A stretch of 64,000 nt of DNA, taken from contig NZ_BAFN01000001.1 of assembly GCF_000949635.1 (NCBI RefSeq), forward strand, positions 62,001-126,000. Direction: 5' to 3'. Numbering within the stretch: position 1 is the first letter of the stretch; every line of letters begins with the position of its first letter. The translations under genes and the position numbers were made by a program. Origin of the DNA: Candidatus Brocadia sinica JPN1 (GTDB lineage: Bacteria; Planctomycetota; Brocadiia; Brocadiales; Brocadiaceae). Positions 44,301-51,918 of the stretch are shown here, piece by piece. The notes under the pieces were generated by a model that ran no database searches, was not told where the DNA came from, and saw only the letters and a program-made list of their open reading frames with translations.

Positions 44301-44800
44301 TCCTGTCCCCTGGCATCAAACATATATTTTGTTTTATTTTCCGGTGTCAATTCCGGAAACCCGTCATCTGCCCACTGTTTCCAACCTTTTCTGATAAGCG
44401 GATACCTTAACCGGTAAGGCCCGTACACCCTGCGATGGAAGGTATATCCTTTGAGACACATCCTGGGATTCCAGTTCCTCGTGGCCTTGTTTCCATACAG
44501 ATCTGAATAATTCTGGTGATCATAGTTTTGCTCGACCCTCATGATCACTTCGTTCCTTACAAATGCTCTCACCCTGCAGGCGTGGGTATCGTTCGGCGAA
44601 CACGTATAGGTAAATGTGCGGTCGTACCTGTATTGATCCCGGTACACGCTTTCCCATGCTCGGTCAGGATAGACATCTAACGGATTTCCCACCTCAACAG
44701 CAGGTTTTAACAGCCTGAACGCCATTGCTTTACTGGTAAGGGTAAAGGTCGCTCCCGTTGCGCCTGCCACCTGTAGGAAAGTTCTTCTTGTCAGTTTCAT
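41351..44800 (-). CDS. nxrA: Nitrite oxidoreductase catalytic subunit NxrA (molybdopterin)
   Basis: Oxidises nitrite to nitrate (or the reverse) at a bis-MGD molybdenum site. Seen: 1149 residues, Tat leader RRTFLQVAGATGATF at 5-19; FS0 ligand region Cys67-x3-Asp71-x3-Cys75-x39-Cys115, matching the NarG His-x3-Cys-x3-Cys spacing with other ligands; SDVDMNDIRFSKLVIQTGKNL around the expected Mo-Asp; and a C-terminal MoCo-binding domain (HTVHSQWAVTDWNF, GINDGDYVYVDANPADRPYEG). Length and motifs match anammox NxrA. Start ATG 44800 is set by AAAGGAG upstream, excluding 18 extra codons. No nxrB or nxrC lies in the window. Confidence 0.93.
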   Translation of the reverse strand: MKLTRRTFLQVAGATGATFTLTSKAMAFRLLKPAVEVGNPLDVYPDRAWESVYRDQYRYDRTFTYTCSPNDTHACRVRAFVRNEVIMRVEQNYDHQNYSDLYGNKATRNWNPRMCLKGYTFHRRVYGPYRLRYPLIRKGWKQWADDGFPELTPENKTKYMFDARGQDELLKASWDDAWTYAAKGIIHITRKYSGEEGAKKLIGQGYPKEMVDAMKGAGTRTFKGRGGMGLLGVIGKYGMYRFNNTLALVDSHNRGVGPDKALGGRNWSNYTWHGDQAPGHPFVHGLQTSDVDMNDIRFSKLVIQTGKNLIENKMPEAHWLTEVMERGGKLVVITPEYSPSSQKADYWIPIRCNTDTALFLGLTKILMDEKLYDADYVKKFTDFPLLVRADTLKRLQAKDIFPDYKPEDISHGPSYKIHGLHDDQREMIGDFVVWDAKTNGPKPITRDDVGDKLVAKGIDPVLDGTFEVKTVGGKVIEVMPLFEMYKIHLKDYDIDTVVEITNSPRELIERLAHDIATIKPVAIHYGEGINHWFHATLFNRSTYLPLMLTGNVGYKGSGSHTWSGNYKAGNFQGSKWSGPGFYGWVSEDVFNPNLDPYAPATDLKVKGRAYDEEVAYWNHNDRPLIVNTPKYGRKCFTGKTHMPTPTKIMWFTNVNLVNNAKHVYQMLKNVNPNIEQIMSTDIEMTGSIEYADFAFPANSWVEFETHEITSSCSNPFVQIWKGGIRPVNDSKDDVMILAGMAAKLGELLRDLRFRDYWKFALEGRPEVYIQRLLDGSTTLKGYTFEDIVNGKYGEPGVALLLYRTYPRHPFWEQVHESLPFYTPTGRLQAYNDEPEIIEYGENFIVHREGPEATPYLPNVIASTNPYIRPDDYGIPEGAEHWDERTVRNIKKSWGEVKLTKNFLWEKGYKFYCVTPKSRHTVHSQWAVTDWNFIWNNNFGDPYRMDKRMPGVGEHQIHINPQAAKDLGINDGDYVYVDANPADRPYEGWKPNDPFYKVARLMLRCKYNPAYPYGVTMMKHSAWISTERSVKAHESRPDGRALSAGTGYQSSFRYGSQQSITRDWSMPMHQLDSLFHKSKTSMKFVFGYEADNHGINTTPKETLVKITKAEDGGMGGKGLWEPAKTGYTPGNENDFMRRYLNGELIKIEKE

Positions 44801-44891
44801 ATTTCCTACTCCTTTCATAAAAATTTGTGGTACTATTAAACATCTCTTGTTCATTCTTTACAAATAAGGTCATAATATATACATGCATTTA

Positions 44892-44919
44892 AGTATACAA
44901 TCGGATACTTACATGTCAA
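44892..44919 (-). promoter_or_regulatory. Strong sigma-70 type promoter for nxrA
   Basis: Minus strand: TTGACA (44919-44914), 16-base spacer, TATACT (44897-44892). This is consensus at -35 and nearly so at -10. Transcription would begin about 85 bp upstream of the nxrA ATG, in agreement with a highly expressed gene. The rest of 44801-45149 shows no gene. Confidence 0.65.
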
Positions 44920-45149
44920 TGATAATTATACGATTGTTCGTAACAGCTTCATTTTGGCACTAGTCCACCGCAAAGGTGCAAAGTGCACAAAGGTATTTTT
45001 TGGGATATATGCCGAAATCTTTCGATACAATCAAAAAGACCAAATGGTCTTTGACCTATCGGCGCTTTTTTCTATAATAAGGCGAGTATAAAATAGTTTA
45101 ATGAAACCAAGCATCCATATCTTATTGCTAAGGAGATGATCTGGAAATC

Positions 45150-45515
45150 ATGAGAGAACCCATTCGCGTTATCAACACAATATTGTACTGCCATCGCTGG
45201 CAAGAAACGGTTTCCTTTTATCGGGACATCTTAGGCTTTTCGGTAACGTTTGAGAACAATTGGTTTGTGGAGTTTGCAGTAACCTCTAACGCCCGTTTGA
45301 GCGTGGCGAATGAACAACGGGCAACCGTTAAAAGCGCCAGGGGACAAGGTTTGACGCTGGCATTTCAGGTAGACAAGGCCGATGCGACATGGCAGTCTTT
45401 GAAGGCCAGGGGTGTAAACGTGGGCAAGATTGCTGACCATCCATGGGGCGGGAGGGCCTTTTTCCTGTTTGATCCTGAAGGGAATCGCCTGGAGGTATGG
45501 TCAGTTGAAAACTGA
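45150..45515 (+). CDS. Glyoxalase/VOC superfamily protein
   Basis: Seen: 121 residues with the paired beta-alpha-beta-beta-beta modules of the VOC fold: ILYCHRWQETVSFYRDILGFSV, WFVEFAV, LTLAFQVDKADATWQSLKARGV and RAFFLFDPEGNRLEVWS with the usual C-terminal Glu metal ligand. Could be a dioxygenase, glyoxalase or resistance protein; a specific reaction cannot be given. Convergent with the next gene. Confidence 0.85.
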   Translation: MREPIRVINTILYCHRWQETVSFYRDILGFSVTFENNWFVEFAVTSNARLSVANEQRATVKSARGQGLTLAFQVDKADATWQSLKARGVNVGKIADHPWGGRAFFLFDPEGNRLEVWSVEN

Positions 45516-45547
45516 AGAACAAAACGTGAGATTCATAAATAATGCAT

Positions 45548-46522
45548 TCATTTGAGATTCCCTGGTTCCGCACGGAATGATGGCGCACTGAGCTTTGGAA
45601 CTGAGGATGGAATGGAAGGTAACGCTATAGTGTTGGCATCTAAATGGAATATTTCGCGGAGACCCGATTCCGTCTTATCATCAAAAATGATAGAAACAAC
45701 TGAATAAATCATGATAAGTGGTGTTAAAACATCCAGAAAAGGAGCACCAATATGCAGGTCGTAGTTGGTAATCAATCCCAGCATATTCGTTGCAAAAAGA
45801 TTTCTTACAAGAAAAAATACATAGAGCACTAAGGCGAGAGACCTGTTTGTAGATAGGTATTTGCAATAAACATTGGCGAAAATAAGCGGAGAACCTATTT
45901 TAATCACATCGTTTAAAATATTCAAAACACGGGATAAAGGAGTGATGTTTTCAATAAAAACCACTTCCAATCCCGGAGACAAAAAATATCTAGAGAGAAA
46001 ATACAAACTAAAACCTATGGCAGTTAAAGAAAAGAGGTTCTTTGATGAGTGAATATGATTTTTCAGGCGTTTGACAGCCACGAAATATTGACTACTCAAC
46101 TCCTGTAAATTATGAAGACCTGTAACTCCATTTTTTACACGGTTTGACGCGATGAACAGATAAGCAGCGGCAAAGACTAAAGTCATAACCACATCTCCGC
46201 ACATGTCGGGTATACTCGGAGCGTGTATATCGTACCTATGAGCAGGATTCCCTGGCTGCAGAATATTAAAAAAGATAAGGGCATTTATGATATTTCCTAT
46301 GATAAACCTCAGATTAATACCTACGAAGGTTAGGAATGCACCTATTCTTAAATATCTGAGCGCAGAATTGATCGTTGTATGAGTTGTATAATGAGTATTG
46401 GCACTTCGTAAATCAGATTCCTCAACTTCACTCGGAAGACTGTCACTCCATGACTCAGGGGAAGAGAGACTTAAGGTTTTTACATAGGAATTCCTGAGCT
46501 TCAAACTAAGCGCCGATCCCAC
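45548..46522 (-). CDS. Six-segment membrane protein of unknown family (paralogue 1)
   Basis: Seen: 324 residues, ~50-residue polar N-terminus, then about six hydrophobic segments. Conserved blocks: RIGAFLTFVGINLRFIIGNII, PSIPDMCGDVVMTLVFAAAYLF, VRNLFATNMLGLITNYDLHIGAPFLD and LIMIYSVVS. The same blocks in the same order occur in 62086-62865. A polar C-terminal tail is added here. It overlaps the TetR gene by 17 bp, so the two are one operon and TetR may control it. Function unknown. Confidence 0.7.
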   Translation of the reverse strand: MGSALSLKLRNSYVKTLSLSSPESWSDSLPSEVEESDLRSANTHYTTHTTINSALRYLRIGAFLTFVGINLRFIIGNIINALIFFNILQPGNPAHRYDIHAPSIPDMCGDVVMTLVFAAAYLFIASNRVKNGVTGLHNLQELSSQYFVAVKRLKNHIHSSKNLFSLTAIGFSLYFLSRYFLSPGLEVVFIENITPLSRVLNILNDVIKIGSPLIFANVYCKYLSTNRSLALVLYVFFLVRNLFATNMLGLITNYDLHIGAPFLDVLTPLIMIYSVVSIIFDDKTESGLREIFHLDANTIALPSIPSSVPKLSAPSFRAEPGNLK

Positions 46523-47096
46523 TGCAATAAATATTCCACAGATGGGCGTGGATTTTTTGAGGTATAAAGTTGAAATTCTTATAAGACCACACAGTTACCG
46601 TTGACTGGATGAGACCAAGAAAGGCAATAGCAGCTATTTTGGGATTAATAGTATCTTTTACCAGCCCTGACTTTATGGCGCCTGAAAGCATCTTTTCTAT
46701 CTTTCGCAGATACTTTTGAATAAGCTGGGAAATTTTTCTCCGTATAACCATATCGCTGAACTGCATAGCCCCCATGATAACAATGAAGGATGTCTCACGA
46801 CGTTCCTTAGCATACGTAAGGTGTGCCAGCAGCACCTTCTTTAGATTTTGAATAGGATCGTAGCTTATCATTGCCCTGTCCAGCTTGCTCATGAGGGTTT
46901 CCTCAATGTTATCGATCAACAAATTCAATATATCTCTCTTGTTTTTAAAATGACGATATATTGCCGTTTTGGTGGTGCCTATCCGGCCTGCTATTTCGCT
47001 TATCGTGACGTATTCAATGCCCTTTGAATAAATAATGCGCCGAATGACATCGATAATCTGCTGTCTTCTGATTTTTGTGTGTTTTCTGATTTGCAT
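46506..47096 (-). CDS. TetR/AcrR-family transcriptional regulator
   Basis: Seen: 196 residues; N-terminal HTH IRRIIYSKGIEYVTISEIAGRIGTTKTAIYRHFKNK (about 16-51) with KRDILNLLI after it, and a helical ligand domain. Divergent from otsA with 155 bp between; a near-perfect 20-bp palindrome lies in that gap. It probably represses its own operon and perhaps otsA; the inducer is unknown. Confidence 0.9.
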   Translation of the reverse strand: MQIRKHTKIRRQQIIDVIRRIIYSKGIEYVTISEIAGRIGTTKTAIYRHFKNKRDILNLLIDNIEETLMSKLDRAMISYDPIQNLKKVLLAHLTYAKERRETSFIVIMGAMQFSDMVIRRKISQLIQKYLRKIEKMLSGAIKSGLVKDTINPKIAAIAFLGLIQSTVTVWSYKNFNFIPQKIHAHLWNIYCSGIGA

Positions 47097-47184
47097 TGTA
47101 TTTCCTTCTCTATTAACTTATAAACACAAGACAATTTACTTGCACAAATTATAAATCTTAGATTATAATAAGGCAATAATTATT

Positions 47185-47204
47185 ATGTTTACGATAGTTA
47201 ACAT
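47185..47204. promoter_or_regulatory. Candidate TetR operator
   Basis: ATGTT-T-AC-G-AT-A-GT-T-AACAT: a 20-bp imperfect palindrome with 16 of 20 positions symmetric, in the tetR-otsA divergent gap, 47 bp before the otsA ATG. Length and half-site form suit a TetR-type dimer. Binding is inferred. Confidence 0.45.
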
Positions 47205-47251
47205 TTTATAAAAGAAGCTAAATGTAAACCAAATAAATAGCATAATAAAGT

Positions 47252-48724
47252 ATGATTTACTCAAAAGAGACACTAAAAGAACTTATATCGGCAAAACTCA
47301 AGGATTATAAGCTTATTATTGTATCCAACCGTGAGCCATATAGTCATAATTATGTGGGCGAGGAAATTAAATGCATTATCCCGGCTAGCGGGATGGTCAC
47401 GGCGCTGGATCCCATTATTCGGGCCGAAGGAGGGACATGGATTGCTTATGGCAGTGGTGACGCCGATAAGGAGGTAGTAGATAGCAAAGATCGTATTGCC
47501 GTTCCGCCTGACAACCCACAGTATACCCTTCGGAGAGTCTGGCTTACCCATGAGGAGGAAGAGAGGTTTTATTACGGCTTTTCCAATGAGGCGCTGTGGC
47601 CGCTTTGCCATATCGTGTACGTCAAGCCCAAATTTAATGAAGCAGATTGGCTGGCATACAAATCGGTGAATCAGAAATTTGCCAATGTTATTTTGGAAGA
47701 GGTTGGAAATGGCAAGGCATTCGTTTTTATTCAAGACTATCATTTTACCTTACTCCCCAAGATGCTAAAAGAAAGCAGGCCGGATTTGCTTGTAGCACAG
47801 TTCTGGCATATTCCCTGGCCAAACCGGGAGGCATTCCGTATATGCCCGTGGGGTCAGGAAATTCTGGAGGGACTCCTGGGAAATGATCTTCTGGGATTCC
47901 ATGTCCAGTACCATTGCAACAATTTCCTCGATACTGTAGACCGGAATCTGGAGTCAAGGATAGATTATGGAAAGTTTACTGCCACGAAAGAAGGAAAGAC
48001 GACCCATGTCCGGCCATTTCCCATTAGTATTGATTTTGATGATCTCAACTTGCAATCTCAGGGGAAAGACGTTGAAAATGAAATGGCGCGAATCAAGAGA
48101 GAACTTGGTTTAAAAGGACAAATTATCGGTGTGGGATTAGACCGGGTGGATTACACCAAGGGCATTCCTGAAAGATTTAAGGCCATTGACAGATTCCTTG
48201 AAAAACACCCTGAATATAGAAATAAGTTTACCTTCATACAGGCAGGCACCATAAGCCGGATCCACATTGAGGACTATCGGGATTACAACGATACGATATA
48301 TGACCTCATGAACGAGATTAATCATAAATACCATAGTGGAAGGTGGACGCCCATACGATTATTAAAATCACACTTTAATCGGATAAGTATACAGGCCCTC
48401 TACCGTTTATCGGACATCTGTATCGTTAGCTCATTACACGATGGCATGAATCTGGTTGCCAAGGAGTTTATTGCCACCCGTTTCGACGAGTCTGGCGTAT
48501 TGCTCCTCAGCCGGTTTACCGGCGCAGCCGAAGAACTCACGGGCAGTATTCAAATCAATCCTTACGCTATCGACACTTTTGCCGGGGCGATAAAGACCGC
48601 CATCGAAATGCCTCCCGACGAAAAGAAAAAAAGGATGCAACGACTCAGGGAGCATCTGCTGGAACACAATATATACAACTGGGGACAGAGTATAGTGAAT
48701 GAACTCATCAAATTACATCAATGA
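47252..48724 (+). CDS. otsA: Trehalose-6-phosphate synthase (GT20)
   Basis: Forms trehalose-6-phosphate from UDP- or ADP-glucose and glucose-6-phosphate. Seen: 490 residues; [54 protein letters not shown]-type [19 protein letters not shown] and [10 protein letters not shown], the GT20 signature set. A glucosylglycerol-phosphate synthase is a close alternative, but the adjacent phosphatase and treT support trehalose. Its stop overlaps the otsB start (ATGA). Confidence 0.92.
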   Translation: MIYSKETLKELISAKLKDYKLIIVSNREPYSHNYVGEEIKCIIPASGMVTALDPIIRAEGGTWIAYGSGDADKEVVDSKDRIAVPPDNPQYTLRRVWLTHEEEERFYYGFSNEALWPLCHIVYVKPKFNEADWLAYKSVNQKFANVILEEVGNGKAFVFIQDYHFTLLPKMLKESRPDLLVAQFWHIPWPNREAFRICPWGQEILEGLLGNDLLGFHVQYHCNNFLDTVDRNLESRIDYGKFTATKEGKTTHVRPFPISIDFDDLNLQSQGKDVENEMARIKRELGLKGQIIGVGLDRVDYTKGIPERFKAIDRFLEKHPEYRNKFTFIQAGTISRIHIEDYRDYNDTIYDLMNEINHKYHSGRWTPIRLLKSHFNRISIQALYRLSDICIVSSLHDGMNLVAKEFIATRFDESGVLLLSRFTGAAEELTGSIQINPYAIDTFAGAIKTAIEMPPDEKKKRMQRLREHLLEHNIYNWGQSIVNELIKLHQ

Positions 48725-49566
48725 AATACGCATTCGACCATATTCAGACTATTAACGAACTTCTCCGGACACAGAAGAAAATAATCCTATTGACGGATTT
48801 TGACGGCACCTTAACGCCTATTCGTGAACATCCGGACCTTGCCATGCTCTCGGAAGAAGTGCGTCAGATTTTATTGAAATTTTCTCAGAACAGAACATTC
48901 TTTCTTGGCATAATAACGGGGCGTTCACTCCGGCAGATAAAAAAACTGGTTAATATTCCAGGGATTTTATATGCAGCCAATCATGGAATAGAGCTGGAGG
49001 GACCGGGCGTACGGTTTAGCAGTTCAGAGGCAAAAAAGGCACGCTGTAATCTCTGGCACATGTATATGCGGCTCTTTAAATCTTTAAGACATATTGAAGG
49101 GGTATACCTGGAAGACAAAGGCTATACCATTAGTTTGCATTACCGGTTGGTCAAAAAGGCAAGTGACGTGGAATTCGTAAGGAAGACCCTTGACAGTATT
49201 ACAAAACCTTACGTAGAGAGAAATATACTGTCCCTGAGTACGGGAAAGATGGTTTATGAGATACGTCCGCCGGTAAAGTGGAATAAAGCCACTACGATTC
49301 AATGGTTATTGACCAATTATTTTCCCTTAGAATTCAACGGGGATGCACTTCTTGTTTATCTTGGCGATGATCAGGCAGATATAGAAGTATTTACTGCTTT
49401 AAGCGGGAAAAGGCTGATGATCTTTGTAGGAACACCATTGGATACATTCTCGGCTGATTACTTTGTCAACTCACCCGAAGAGGTAAAGGTTTTTTTAGAA
49501 CTTCTTTATAATCAAAAAAGCGAGGACAACAATGGGCACCTTACAGAAGGCAAAAGAGCCATTTAG
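48721..49566 (+). CDS. otsB: Trehalose-6-phosphate phosphatase
   Basis: Removes phosphate from trehalose-6-phosphate. Seen: 281 residues, HAD motif I LLTDFDGTLTPIREHP (nucleophile Asp at about 22), motif II IITGRSL, NHGIELEGPG and motif IV YLGDDQADIEVF, all typical of OtsB. Translationally coupled to otsA; the 3-prime end overlaps the DUF5752 gene by 35 bp. Confidence 0.94.
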   Translation: MKYAFDHIQTINELLRTQKKIILLTDFDGTLTPIREHPDLAMLSEEVRQILLKFSQNRTFFLGIITGRSLRQIKKLVNIPGILYAANHGIELEGPGVRFSSSEAKKARCNLWHMYMRLFKSLRHIEGVYLEDKGYTISLHYRLVKKASDVEFVRKTLDSITKPYVERNILSLSTGKMVYEIRPPVKWNKATTIQWLLTNYFPLEFNGDALLVYLGDDQADIEVFTALSGKRLMIFVGTPLDTFSADYFVNSPEEVKVFLELLYNQKSEDNNGHLTEGKRAI

Positions 49567-50248
49567 ATTCTATACGCAGACACATATACCAGAACTCACC
49601 GGGCTAAAGGCAAGCAATCTGCAGGAGTTGTTAGACCTCATAAAAACGGTTCCAGGGTCGGTTATCTATCATCATACCCACAGTTTTCTTCAGCAACACC
49701 AATATTTGTCACCGGAACCTCCAAATGATTTTGCCTATTGGATTAATGGTGTTTTGGGTGACGAGGTGCTCGGCGAAGATCTGTTTAGTATTGATACGAT
49801 CCAATACACAACCATCCGTGAACTTCGTAACGAAATCATTCGCACCATTGAAAACTACATAGCAAAACATCCTAAATCGCTTCAAAGATTTGCAACATCA
49901 GGGGAAGCGTTCCATTTTGTAAAATCGATTAGCTTTGTCTTTCAAACACCCTATACAGCCTCAGACCTCAAGGAATTTCAAGCAGTATTGCAAAGGATTA
50001 CCCTTGATTCTATTTACTTTCACATGTTTGAGGCCAGACTTCGTATTGGAGTGGGTACGAATGATTTTTCTCACTGGCTTGAACATAGTCTGTCAGAGAG
50101 CAAACTGGCAAATAAAATTGCATCGCTGGATCCATATACCCATACCATGGAAAACCTGAGATTTGCTCTGGTAAAATTAACAGAAAAAAGGATTGTTGAA
50201 CTCTCTTTAGAGGAATTTCCTGCCAGGGTGACACTTCAAAATCCCTAA
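49532..50248 (+). CDS. DUF5752 family protein
   Basis: Seen: 238 residues, no signal or membrane helix. FRFYTQTHIPELTGLKASNL at the start, VIYHHTHSFLQQHQYLSPEPPNDFAYWI and FYMHMFEARLR-like YFHMFEARLRIG blocks mark DUF5752. Known: this family occurs beside trehalose/glycosyltransferase genes and has no assigned reaction. Lies between otsB and treT with overlap on one side and 14 bp on the other, so it likely assists or regulates trehalose synthesis. Confidence 0.8.
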   Translation: MGTLQKAKEPFRFYTQTHIPELTGLKASNLQELLDLIKTVPGSVIYHHTHSFLQQHQYLSPEPPNDFAYWINGVLGDEVLGEDLFSIDTIQYTTIRELRNEIIRTIENYIAKHPKSLQRFATSGEAFHFVKSISFVFQTPYTASDLKEFQAVLQRITLDSIYFHMFEARLRIGVGTNDFSHWLEHSLSESKLANKIASLDPYTHTMENLRFALVKLTEKRIVELSLEEFPARVTLQNP

Positions 50249-50262
50249 ATTTTCGTGAAATA

Positions 50263-51486
50263 ATGGCAAAGATCACTGAATATGAATCCATCGTTGGCCC
50301 CCACACCATTGAAGAATTGAAATTATTGGCAGGCAAACTTCAGGGGAAACTCATCCAGAACATCAATTCAACTGCTGTTGGTGGCGGTGTAGCAGAGATT
50401 CTTAATCGCATGGTGCCTCTATTGCAAGAATTAGGGGTAGACACCCGATGGGACTTTATCAAGGGTGGAGAGGATTTTTTCAACGTCACCAAAAAATTCC
50501 ATAATGCCCTGCACGGTAAATCCGAAGAGATCACTCCGCAGATGTTTGAAATCTTCATGGAGACAAGCCAGCGGAATATTGACGAGGTGAAGACTATTGG
50601 AAACGTTGTGTTCATCCATGACCCGCAGCCTATCACCCTGGTTAAGAAAAAGACTTCCATTCCTGACAGCAAATGGATTTGGCGGTGCCATATAGACGTA
50701 TCAGCGCCCGATAAGCAGGTATGGAACTTTTTGGCGCCATTTATCCATCAATATGATGCTGCTGTCTTTTCTTCTCCAAATTTTTCACAACTCTTACCTA
50801 TCAGACAATTTCTGATAACACCTTCCATCGACCCTTTAAGTGATAAAAATAAGGATTTGCCGCAGGAGACAATCGACAAAGTCTTAGAAAAATATCATAT
50901 ACCTGCAGACACTCCCATTATTACTCAAATTTCACGGTTCGACTATTTAAAGGACCCTATCGGCGTTATTGAGGCGTATCGTTTGGTAAAAAAACGTATT
51001 GACTGTCAACTCATTATTGCCGGCGGTACGGCCACAGACGACCCGGAATCGACCAAGGTCTTTGCAGAGACAAAGGAAGTTGCTGGCAATGACGCTGACA
51101 TACACATCCTCCCTATCCCTTCCGGCAGCGACATTGAGATCAATGCGCTCCAGAGGGCATCTGACGTTATTATTCAAAAATCACTTCGTGAAGGATTTGG
51201 ACTTACCGTAACAGAGGCATTATGGAAGGCAAAACCAGTTGTCGCATCCGGCACAGGGGGTATTCCGTTACAGGTCAAACACAAATATAGCGGCCTCTTA
51301 TGTCATAGTGTTGCCGGCGCAGCATTCGCCATTAAACAGTTATTAAACAGTCCTGAATATGCCAAAAGACTTGGTAAGAACGGCCATGAGCACATTAAGC
51401 AGAACTTCCTTCTTACCCGTCACTTAAAAGACTACATGCTCTTATTTCTGTGCATGTACCATCCCGAAGATATTGTTTACTTATAA
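50263..51486 (+). CDS. treT: Trehalose synthase TreT (GT4, nucleotide-glucose + glucose)
   Basis: Seen: 407 residues, GT-B fold. INSTAVGGGVAEILNRMVPLL near residues 27-47 (glucose-site loop), FIHDPQPITLV, WRCHIDVSAPD, ITQISRFDYLKDPIGVIEAY, and EGFGLTVTEALWKAKPVVASGTGG, the GT4 donor site. Matches trehalose glycosyl-transferring synthases. With otsA/otsB this gives two routes to trehalose in one operon. TreT is reversible, so it may work in trehalose breakdown. Confidence 0.9.
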   Translation: MAKITEYESIVGPHTIEELKLLAGKLQGKLIQNINSTAVGGGVAEILNRMVPLLQELGVDTRWDFIKGGEDFFNVTKKFHNALHGKSEEITPQMFEIFMETSQRNIDEVKTIGNVVFIHDPQPITLVKKKTSIPDSKWIWRCHIDVSAPDKQVWNFLAPFIHQYDAAVFSSPNFSQLLPIRQFLITPSIDPLSDKNKDLPQETIDKVLEKYHIPADTPIITQISRFDYLKDPIGVIEAYRLVKKRIDCQLIIAGGTATDDPESTKVFAETKEVAGNDADIHILPIPSGSDIEINALQRASDVIIQKSLREGFGLTVTEALWKAKPVVASGTGGIPLQVKHKYSGLLCHSVAGAAFAIKQLLNSPEYAKRLGKNGHEHIKQNFLLTRHLKDYMLLFLCMYHPEDIVYL

Positions 51487-51680
51487 AAAAGATTCATCGT
51501 TTCTCTGCCCAAATATTCATGCTTATTTTTTCTCAAGACGTTTTGGACTGGATTTTGAAAAATTACATGGTATATTTTACATTTATAGAGATCGGGCAAG
51601 ATAAACTTTTTAAAAGTAAAAAAACATTTTATTGCATTCAAAAAGATAAAATAACTTATTAACATAAACAAATAAGACAT

Positions 51681-51787
51681 TACGATAAAGGTAAACCCTG
51701 AGCAATCAGGGGGCGCAAAGTAAAGGGTCTTGCTAGCCGTTTAAGCGGTTTAAACAGTTTACGCCGCTTATGAGACAGCCTTACTGC
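51681..51787 (+). ncRNA. Cyclic-di-GMP-I (GEMM-I) riboswitch, copy 1
   Basis: Seen: AAAGGTAAACC, a CCCTGAGCAATCAGGG hairpin, GGCGCAAAG, then AAAGGGTCT, a long variable hairpin, ATGAGACAGCC and TTACTGCC, in the order of the GEMM-I consensus (GGCAAACC / GACGCAAAG / GGGTCT / AGATAGCC). Two consensus positions are changed (C to T in GGTAAACC; A to G in GGCGCAAAG). A terminator follows, so it would regulate the chelatase-like gene at 51919 by transcription termination. Copy 2 is at 58041. Confidence 0.85.
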
Positions 51788-51829
51788 CGAAGATGTTTAA
51801 GTGTATATCTTTGCAGTAAGGCTTTTTTA
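51778..51829 (+). terminator. Expression-platform terminator of riboswitch copy 1
   Basis: GCCTTACTGC (51778-51787) pairs with GCAGTAAGGC (51813-51822), followed by TTTTTT. The 5-prime arm is also the 3-prime closing strand of the aptamer, so ligand binding and termination exclude each other: binding should favour read-through. Confidence 0.85.
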
Positions 51830-51918
51830 TTTTCATTTGAGACGATTATCGTGAAACAAAGGGTTTCCAACGCCGTTAAGAAAATAAAGAAAATTTGAGT
51901 TTGAGCAGGAGAGAGGTG

